Positions 57,534-64,000 of a stretch of 64,000 nucleotides of DNA are shown piece after piece. The translations under genes and the position numbers were made by a program. The stretch is from Gordionus sp. m RMFG-2023. Lineage: Eukaryota; Nematomorpha; Gordioida; Chordodea; Parachordodidae. Every line of letters starts with the position of its first letter. The stretch's first letter is position 1. The stretch spans positions 3,707,475 through 3,771,474 of the forward strand of contig NC_088775.1 in the NCBI RefSeq assembly GCF_954871325.1, in the 5' to 3' direction. The notes beneath the pieces are model-generated. The model was not told the DNA's origin. It saw nothing but the letters and a program-made list of their open reading frames with translations, and did not search any database.

Positions 57534-58645
57534 CTTGTTATGATTAAAATGATTTTTATATTATTCATAATATTTATTATAATTAAAGAAATAAACTTAT
57601 GAATTTAATATTTTATGGAGTTATATGATTAGATCTTAATAACTATTAAACCTTAACATTTAGCAACCCTATCGCAGTTATTGAGAATGTTTAAAATATT
57701 TTTACTTTTATTAGGATATCCTATTCCCATATATAATCTTATCTCTTGGTATTAATTTTCAAATTAGTTTTATTATATTATTGTTTTTATCATTCCTTGT
57801 TTGTAATATTTTATTTTTTAAAATTGGTTTCATTTTCTAATATGGCTTTTATTATTATGTGTTCGTATCAGTATTTATTTATTTTAACATATTCTCATAT
57901 GTATTTCTTACAAAATCATAAGCATAACCTAATTAAAAATGTGTAAGAATGAAATAAATTTTATTATAAAATTAAAGTTACAGAAAATTTATAAATATTT
58001 TATAAGATATAATAAATTTTCTTAACAAAATATAATATCAACATTTAAAAATATATGATCATGATATAAATCAACAATATTAAATTTAAAAAAAGGAATC
58101 TTAATTCAGACACACTATACAATTTATTCATTGGCCATTAAATAAAATTGTTTTGGTCAATTTCTGACGAATATTGATATTCGATTTTCTTATTTTGATT
58201 ATTACCATAATGATGAAATCGAATGTGCAAATAACGTTCAATTATTAATGTAATTAGAATTTGATAATGGGAGAATAGTGCTTCTTGATTAAGCATATGA
58301 TCAATAAGTTCATCAAAAATATTTGTTTGATGTACTTTAGAAAGAATAAATTATACAATTCTTTTGAGAATAAATTTTTTTTTTATTAGCAATGATTTTT
58401 CAAAAACACGGAATGCACTTTCAGAAATTTGGCATAATATTGAAACACTCTTAGAAGGAATTATTAACACCTGATTGTTTTTTATTTTTTATAAAATTAT
58501 AAGCATCACTATTTTTATGATTTTGATTATCCATCATAGCTGTTATGCATGTATAACATGTTACTTTTTTTCAGATATTAATTTGCATAATATATATCAT
58601 ATCCTGCTATATAGGTTGATACATTTTCAAGGTAGAGTGATAATG
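57534..58645. repeat. Left arm of an inverted repeat in the P-like region
   Basis: Inverted at 58950-59915: anchors AATGATTTTTATATTATTCA, CGTTCAATTATTAATGTAAT, CGGAATGCACTTTCAGAAAT, TTCAGATATTAATTTGC. It includes a short plus-strand frame SKTRNALSEIWHNIETLLEG (about 58395-58460) whose counterpart in the other arm (minus strand, about 59180-59100) keeps NALSEIWHNI. Confidence 0.8.
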
Positions 58646-58734
58646 TCGGAATATTAGGAACAAATGTTAACGAATTAAAGATTAATTGGTTGTTATTGTC
58701 AGTCTTTTTCTAAAAATCTCCACAAATTAGATTA

Positions 58735-59190
58735 GTATTATCGATTTAATACAATTATCTGTAGTTAAAGCTTCCATTTTCTCTAACAAAAGATCTCTTA
58801 CAACAGCTGATCGTAATTGATAAATAGAAGGAATATTCTTAAAACCTCCTCTGCTACATAAACAACTAAAGAAAAGTTTAAGGTGATCTTGTGAGGCCTT
58901 ATAGATTAAAACATAAATAAAATATGAAATGCAATAAACTATCTTGAAAATGTATCAACTTATATAGCTGGGTATATAATACGCAAATTAATATCTGAAA
59001 ATAAATTAACATGTTTATACCTGCATAAAAGCTATGATCGATAATCAGAATCATTATAATAGTAATGCTTATAATTTGATTTAAAAATAAAGAAGCAATT
59101 AAGGGTTAATAATTCGTTCTAAAAGTCTATAAATATTATGCCAAATTTCCGATAATGCATTCCGTGTTTTTAAAGATTATTTCTAATTAA
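58735..59190 (-). pseudogene. P-element/THAP9-like transposase C-terminal fragment
   Basis: Minus strand order: LKTRNALSEIWHNI (about 59170), a CAG acceptor-like site followed by ILICVLYTQLYKLIHF (about 58990), then after a frame change YKASQDHLKLFFSCLCSRGG followed by FKNIPSIYQLRSAV (58900-58800), with a TTDNCI tail and a stop near 58735. YK.SQDHLE.FFS..R..GG.N..P is the most conserved block of P-type transposases, so the family call is firm. The arm boundary (58646-58949 is the single-copy loop) falls inside it. Frame breaks make it inactive. Confidence 0.8.
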
Positions 59191-59970
59191 AAAAAATATT
59201 TATTTTCAAAAGGATTGTTTCATTTATTTTTTTCAAAAAATAAATCAATCAAATATTTTTGTTGATCTTATTGATCAAAATATTTAATTAAGAAGCACTT
59301 TTCACTCATTATCAAATTATTATAACATTAATAATTGAACGTTATTTGTATATCCGGTTTCATCATTATTGTGATAATCAAAATTTGAAAAAATCTAATA
59401 TCACTATTGGTCAGAAATTGACCAAAAAATTTTATTTAATGGCTAAAATTTGTATAATGTGCCTGAATTAAGATCAATTTATTTAATTTTAGTATTATTA
59501 GATTTATATCGTGACTATATATTTTTCAATATTGATATTATATCTTTAAAATATTGATGTTATTTCAATGATTTTTGTTATGAATATCAATTTCTTATTT
59601 TGTACATATTATTTCTATTTTTTTATTTATTATTGATAATAAAATATATTTTTTTAAAGACTAATATCAACATTGAATATCATTGACAATGTTATAATGT
59701 CTTGAAAAATAGAAACATTATTAATAGAGAAAATGTTTAAGCAACACTTGACATATAAGATAATAATGTTTTAAATTTTCGCCATAACTGGGATAGGTTT
59801 GCTAATTGTTAAAGGTTGAATAGTTAATAAGATCCAATTATTGCAACTCCTTAAAATATTAAATTCATAAGTATTTTATTTCAATTATTATGAATAATAT
59901 AAAAATCATTTTAATCCCTTAAGAAAATTAAACAAAATAACTAAGGTTTTATTAAATACTATATATTTAT
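58950..59970. repeat. Right arm of the inverted repeat in the P-like region
   Basis: Reverse complement of 57534-58645, extending to the AACAAAATAACTAAGG sequence near 59940 that also appears, inverted, near 55385-55400. Confidence 0.8.
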
Positions 59971-61330
59971 TTATAATATGCACAAAAAAAAACAAATTTT
60001 TATATTATGAATATATCTGAAAGCTAAACATTTATTTTATATTTAAAAAATAAAAAGAATCAACTCTTTTAAGATTGAAGATGACAAATAATTTCTATAT
60101 TATTGAGAGGCTTGACATTTAATATGTCTGTGAAAATTATAATATATTAAATTTTCTCCATATTTGGGGAAGGATGCCTAAAAGTCAGAATTTATAAATT
60201 GTATTTGGCTTTAAAATTACTTTTGAAGTTTTTCTTAATAAAGGTTTAATTTTTTCTTTGTAAAATGAAATTATTTAACTAAAAATGCTTTAAATATATA
60301 ACTAAAAATGCTTTAAAGATATAACTAAAATTTGGATGTTAATTTTAGATAGTCATTTGTAATATAATCATATGATTCAGTTTTTTCATTACCTTCATAA
60401 GGTATCAAAGGGGGTATCATAAACACTAAAAACAATCATTTTTATTGACTCTTAATAAAAAATACTTAATAAGATAAGTAGAGGCAACTTTATTAGATAA
60501 TATATTTATAAAAATCATCAAACTAGAGTATTTGGCTATAAAAAATATATAATTTTTATCAAAATACATAAGATTTATTAATATTTTTATAACTATCTAA
60601 ATACTCTTAAAAATTTATCCAGAATATTTTAAATTTCTGTTAAATACATAAGAATAACTTTGGAATTATTGATAAGATATTTTATTTGAATTCATTGCAT
60701 TAGTTTTACATATTTTTTACATTAAAAATTTTTAAACAGAAATCAATATGGCGTTGGCCTCTTCAGCTGATTAGGATTGATACACAATTTTATAAATGAA
60801 TCGTCAATCTATGTATCATGATATGTCATTATTAAGCCTATCCCCTTATCATATATGTTGATTGATTTAAATTTGAATATTATTTATTTTATATATTAAC
60901 TATTTAAGTTGTTCAATTAACTTTTAAATTTTATATATATATAATGTTTTTAGATGAAAAATATATAGTAATAAATTTGATTTAAATTTAAATAGTAATA
61001 GTTGAAATAAGTCCTTACTTTTATTTCTTTTATGGTGCCCCGGTTACGGTGGTACGTTTTTCGTTTTAAATTAAATTTAAATGATAAAAGTTTTAAAAAA
61101 ATTTAAAAAAATTTAAAAAATATCCTTACCTTGAATTCTTTTGTTAAAAATAAAAAGTAAACGAATTACTTATCAAATTCGTCGTTCGATATTGGAGATG
61201 ATAAAAGGACAAATAAAATTTTTTGACTTTTCTTTTCGATAGTCAAAATTTTATCCAAATTTACAAAATTATAAAAAGGTAAAAAAAATAAAAAATAAAA
61301 TAGAGTATATATATATATAAATAAAGGAGT
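59971..61330. other. AT-rich DNA between the P-like region and the Ty3/gypsy element
   Basis: Contains the right terminus of the P-like region (to 60840) with its GCTGATT subterminal motif. The phrase ATGGTGCCCCGGTTACGG at about 61031 could be a primer-binding site but is unproven. Confidence 0.35.
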
Positions 61331-61333
61331 TAT

Positions 61334-61618
61334 ATGATAAAAAATATTTTTTCGTCTAAATCTTTCAATTTTTACGTCGTGATGTTTTGTTTTAAAACTT
61401 ATGATATACCTCAATACGTTATTATTGATGAAATGTTGAAAGAAATGGGTATATGTAAAGAATTTTCTTATGTACGTGATAATAGGACGAACGAAATTGT
61501 TTTTTATTTTAAATCTTTACGAAAAATGATTGATGCATATATGTCTCTAAATGGAAAACCCTATATTCTTGATGACAATAATTTTATTTTTATATTTTGT
61601 AAAATTATTGAATATTAA
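61334..61618 (+). CDS. Small ORF upstream of the Ty3/gypsy frame, unknown function
   Basis: 94 codons, MIKNIFSSKSFNFYVVMFCF ... FIFIFCKIIEY. Composition is less monotonous than neighbouring chance frames and includes a charged middle (EMLKEMGICKEFSYVRDNRT). No domain recognised. It could be part of the element leader, a host exon or chance. Confidence 0.3.
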   Translation: MIKNIFSSKSFNFYVVMFCFKTYDIPQYVIIDEMLKEMGICKEFSYVRDNRTNEIVFYFKSLRKMIDAYMSLNGKPYILDDNNFIFIFCKIIEY

Positions 61619-61762
61619 AATTTAAATATCTTTATGCTCTACATATTTGACATTATATTTATAGGGTAAAGAAAATTTTTCCCTATATTTCATTATTAAA
61701 TATAAATTTACGCAATATTTAACTTATAGAATATCAATAAATTTTTTTTTCTAAAAACTTAG

Positions 61763-61920
61763 TCACGAATTAGTATTAAATTTTTCACAGACAAATTATA
61801 TTGAAACTTAGCGGATTAAATCCTCTTTACGAATTCGAATTAGAATTTTTATAGATAAACTATTAAAACTTAGTGGACCATATTCTCTTGATTAAAATTA
61901 AAATTTTTAGACAACTTAAA
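61763..61920. repeat. Degenerate ~65-bp direct repeats in the leader of the Ty3/gypsy frame
   Basis: GAAACTTAGCGGATTAAATC and AAAACTTAGTGGACCATATT each follow a GACAAATTAT/GATAAACTAT stretch and precede CTCTT, about 65 bp apart, with a third partial unit. Non-coding. Confidence 0.55.
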
Positions 61921-62000
61921 TTTGATTTTAATGAACTACAATGTTTTGCTTTTACGATTTTAAATATTGAAAGTTTACTTTACTCAAATAAAATTATATC

Positions 62001-64000
62001 ATGGACGAAAAATTAACTCTTACACACACTCAATATGTTCCTAAATTTCCCAATTTATCAGGAAAATTATCTGAGACTTACCTTAACTTAATAGAAACAT
62101 ACTTTGAAGGACATATTGAGTCAGACTCATCTAAAATTAGGACACTACTATGCAGCTTACCAATTGAGATTGTAGACCAAGTTACGTCGATATGTTCTAA
62201 AGCACAGTTAAAAGATTTTAATATTGTTTTTGGTAAATTGAAACTGTTAATTCCAAGTGAGGACATTAATGTAAATATAAAGAACTTTAATTTAGCGGTA
62301 CAAGGTGCCGAGGAGTCCTTCCATACTTTTTATTTTAGAATTTCAAAACTTCATAAAAAATGCGATTTTGATAACGATACAAGAATGATTGAGAAATTAA
62401 TAACTTGTTCTTTAAATGATAATATCAGAAGGAAGTTAAATAAACATAAGCACGAAGGTTTAGATAAGATGATGAAATTAGGAGTGGAGTTAGATGGCAG
62501 CAATATTAAACCAGACGTTAGCGATACAAATTATGTAGACAATGATAAAAAATTGGATAAAAATAAAAAGTTTTACAATTTAAACATGGATAAAATACCA
62601 TGCAAAAGTACTTTTAGTAATAATGAGAATAATTCTAATGATTATGAACGTAATAATTTTAAAGAAAATAATTTTAATTATAATGGACGTAACATTCATA
62701 AGGAAAATTTTGATTTTAAGAAGAGGAATTATAATGATTTTAGGCCTAATTATAGTGCTAGCCGAAACTATCAAAACAATATTTTTCGAGACAGTGAGGG
62801 TAACTCTAGAAATTTTCGTAATAACCAATCTTCGAATAACAATTCAAACTATTACGGAAGAAACTCCATGTGGCACAACAACAATAATGCAAACAATTAT
62901 AATAGAAACAATGCCTGGCAATACAATAACAATTCAAACAATTATGGTAGAGGTACTTGGCAAAACAATAATTATAATGGGAGAAACAATTCCTGGTCTT
63001 ACAACAATCAAAGAAATCAGAGTCAATATAATAATCGATATGGTTATCAATATCAATCCTATAATAACAACAATAATGGAGAAAATAATGCGTGGAAAAA
63101 TTATAATCAAAATATTAATCAAAGAAAACCATTACAATATAATGACGTGAATCAAAGTAACATCAATTGTAACATGAACATTGAAGAGATTGTTGAAGAA
63201 AAATATAACCCTACACAAAATAATAATGGTAGTGATTTTAATATCAACAATTTAACTGAGTTTAAACTTAATGATAATGCGTTCATGACCACTTTAAAAG
63301 TAAATGATGCTGTTGTTACTATGCAGGTTGATACGGGATCCAAGTTTACAATTATACCTCATGATATGGCTAAACAAATAGGTATTAAAGATCTTAAAAA
63401 GTCCACTCTACAACTTTCAGCTTATGATGGAAACTTAATCAAGATTATTGGCGTCACTCAAGTTAAAGTAACCTACGAAGGTATCACCAAACACTTGCAA
63501 GCCGTGATCGTTAAATCTAATAAAAATGCGTTATTGGGACGTATGTGGATTAATGCCTTTAGTAATATTTTGAACAAATTTATAGCAAACATTGATACCA
63601 ACTATGAAGATGAAATAAAGAAATTAATAAAAGATTGCGAATCTAAACTGACTAAAAAACCGATCAACAAAGGGAATGTCAAGATATATCTACGTAACGA
63701 TGCCAAACCGAAAATCATACCACCTAGACGGTTACCTTATTCAAAGATAGACGCCGTTACTAGAGAACTTATGAGATGGATAGGAGATGGAGTCATTGAG
63801 CCTGTAACAGATGTCCGATGGGCAAGTCCGATAACCGCTGTCTACAAGGATAATGGGAGCGTTAGGGTTTGCGCAGACTTCAAAGACACTGTCAACCCAG
63901 CCCTTGAGGACTTCAGATACCCACTTCCAAGAATAAATGATCTTATCGCTAAGCTCAAGGAAGGGAAGAAGTTCACCAAGATAGATTTCAAGGATGCGTT
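62001..64000 (+). CDS. Ty3/gypsy-type retrotransposon Gag-Pol, 5' part, open at the window end
   Basis: One uninterrupted frame from ATG 62001 through the last base (666 codons plus 2). Residues 1-165 look like a Gag capsid-like region (FPNLSGKLSETYLNLIETYF ... FHTFYFRISKLHKKC). Residues about 195-400 are dominated by Asn, Tyr, Arg and Gln, with repeated NYNRNNAWQ/NNYGRGTWQ-like units. A retropepsin follows with VDTGSKFTIIP (DTG at residue 444) and later ALLGRMWI. Reverse transcriptase begins near residue 563 (RRLPYS, GDGVIEPVTDVRWASPITAV) and the window stops just after TKIDFKDA, the motif A Asp (662). No CCHC zinc knuckle is seen. No stop or frameshift separates Gag from Pol. The open frame suggests a young, possibly active copy; LTRs were not identified. 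Confidence 0.92.
   Translation, partial: MDEKLTLTHTQYVPKFPNLSGKLSETYLNLIETYFEGHIESDSSKIRTLLCSLPIEIVDQVTSICSKAQLKDFNIVFGKLKLLIPSEDINVNIKNFNLAVQGAEESFHTFYFRISKLHKKCDFDNDTRMIEKLITCSLNDNIRRKLNKHKHEGLDKMMKLGVELDGSNIKPDVSDTNYVDNDKKLDKNKKFYNLNMDKIPCKSTFSNNENNSNDYERNNFKENNFNYNGRNIHKENFDFKKRNYNDFRPNYSASRNYQNNIFRDSEGNSRNFRNNQSSNNNSNYYGRNSMWHNNNNANNYNRNNAWQYNNNSNNYGRGTWQNNNYNGRNNSWSYNNQRNQSQYNNRYGYQYQSYNNNNNGENNAWKNYNQNINQRKPLQYNDVNQSNINCNMNIEEIVEEKYNPTQNNNGSDFNINNLTEFKLNDNAFMTTLKVNDAVVTMQVDTGSKFTIIPHDMAKQIGIKDLKKSTLQLSAYDGNLIKIIGVTQVKVTYEGITKHLQAVIVKSNKNALLGRMWINAFSNILNKFIANIDTNYEDEIKKLIKDCESKLTKKPINKGNVKIYLRNDAKPKIIPPRRLPYSKIDAVTRELMRWIGDGVIEPVTDVRWASPITAVYKDNGSVRVCADFKDTVNPALEDFRYPLPRINDLIAKLKEGKKFTKIDFKDA

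Larger units (their letters stand above)
56393..60840. mobile_element. Degraded P-element (THAP9-like) transposon region, about 4.4 kb
   Basis: Left end CAGTGACATATATTAATACG then ACTTACAATTCATTCATTAA; right end, reverse-complemented, AATGACATATCATGATACAT then AGATTGACGATTCATTTATA. Both resemble the ends of the F2 MITEs. The left flank is GATTAAGC and the right flank ATTAAGCC, leaving a 7-base duplicated ATTAAGC. Inside are a plus-strand piece with the P-transposase LDEMS motif (57315) and a minus-strand piece with SQDHLKLFFS (58735). The two point in opposite directions and much of the interior is palindromic, so this is a rearranged or composite element and not a simple intact copy. Confidence 0.6.

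Noticed and set aside
57746-57946. 66-residue hydrophobic frame in the P-like region
   Set aside because: It sits in a block present three times, and the other copies do not keep the frame.
61031-61050. Possible retrotransposon primer-binding site (TGGTGCCCCGGTTACGG)
   Set aside because: It starts with TGG but its complement lacks a convincing tRNA T-arm, no LTR end was seen before it, and it lies nearly 1 kb before the Gag start.
62580-63343. Frames on both strands inside the Asn-rich Gag region
   Set aside because: Ile/Thr/Met-rich translations of AAT/AAC repeats. The true frame runs unbroken from 62001 to the window end.

Overview
This is a very AT-rich stretch of an animal (metazoan) nuclear genome, most likely an invertebrate. 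The pointers are intron-containing genes with animal-type domain sets (a MAGI-type PDZ exon, a BTB-BACK-PHR gene), a small family of intronless seven-transmembrane receptors, and a dense load of eukaryotic transposons (P, hAT, foldback and mariner-like MITEs, two kinds of LINE, Ty3/gypsy). I cannot name the species. There are no bacterial operons, CRISPR arrays or recognisable tRNA/rRNA genes. Most of the 64 kb is transposon relics and simple repeats.

Layout. 1-5 kb: a tandem pair of exon-like blocks (440-599) and the probable first coding exon of a MAGI-type scaffold on the minus strand (4602-4935). 6.3 kb: long AAGAG microsatellite. 8.5-15.9 kb: a degenerate, CTTTGAG-rich ~160-bp satellite split by a possible 4.3-kb insertion (8863-13181, holding a LINE 3' end and an 870-bp foldback element) and by a clearly delimited hAT element (13925-15560, 8-bp target duplication). 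18.3-34.5 kb: a receptor cluster with one frameshifted copy (18277-19516), one 3' relic (about 24960-25575) and two intact copies (25896-27134 and 33252-34490). The intact copies lie on the arms of a large inverted duplication whose spacer holds an RLE-type LINE relic. 35-45 kb: purine microsatellites, MITEs, a relic Ty3/gypsy Gag-protease and an endonuclease/RT LINE relic. 47.1-51.8 kb: a four-exon BTB-BACK-PHR gene on the minus strand (389 codons, consistent splice sites), with MITEs in introns 1 and 3 and a hAT-type MITE in intron 2. 55.4-60.8 kb: a repeated and inverted region with degraded P-element/THAP9-like transposase pieces on both strands, bounded by termini that match a MITE family found elsewhere in the window. 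62.0-64.0 kb: the open 5' part of a Ty3/gypsy Gag-Pol reading frame running off the window end.

Apparently functional host genes: two receptor copies, the BTB-BACK-PHR gene and the MAGI exon. The most notable results are the link between P-transposase relics and a MITE family through shared termini and 8-bp duplications, the inverted receptor duplication, the nested MITEs with readable insertion order, and a Gag with a long Asn-rich region and no zinc knuckle. All calls are by eye from sequence; identities, element ages and phylogeny were not computed.
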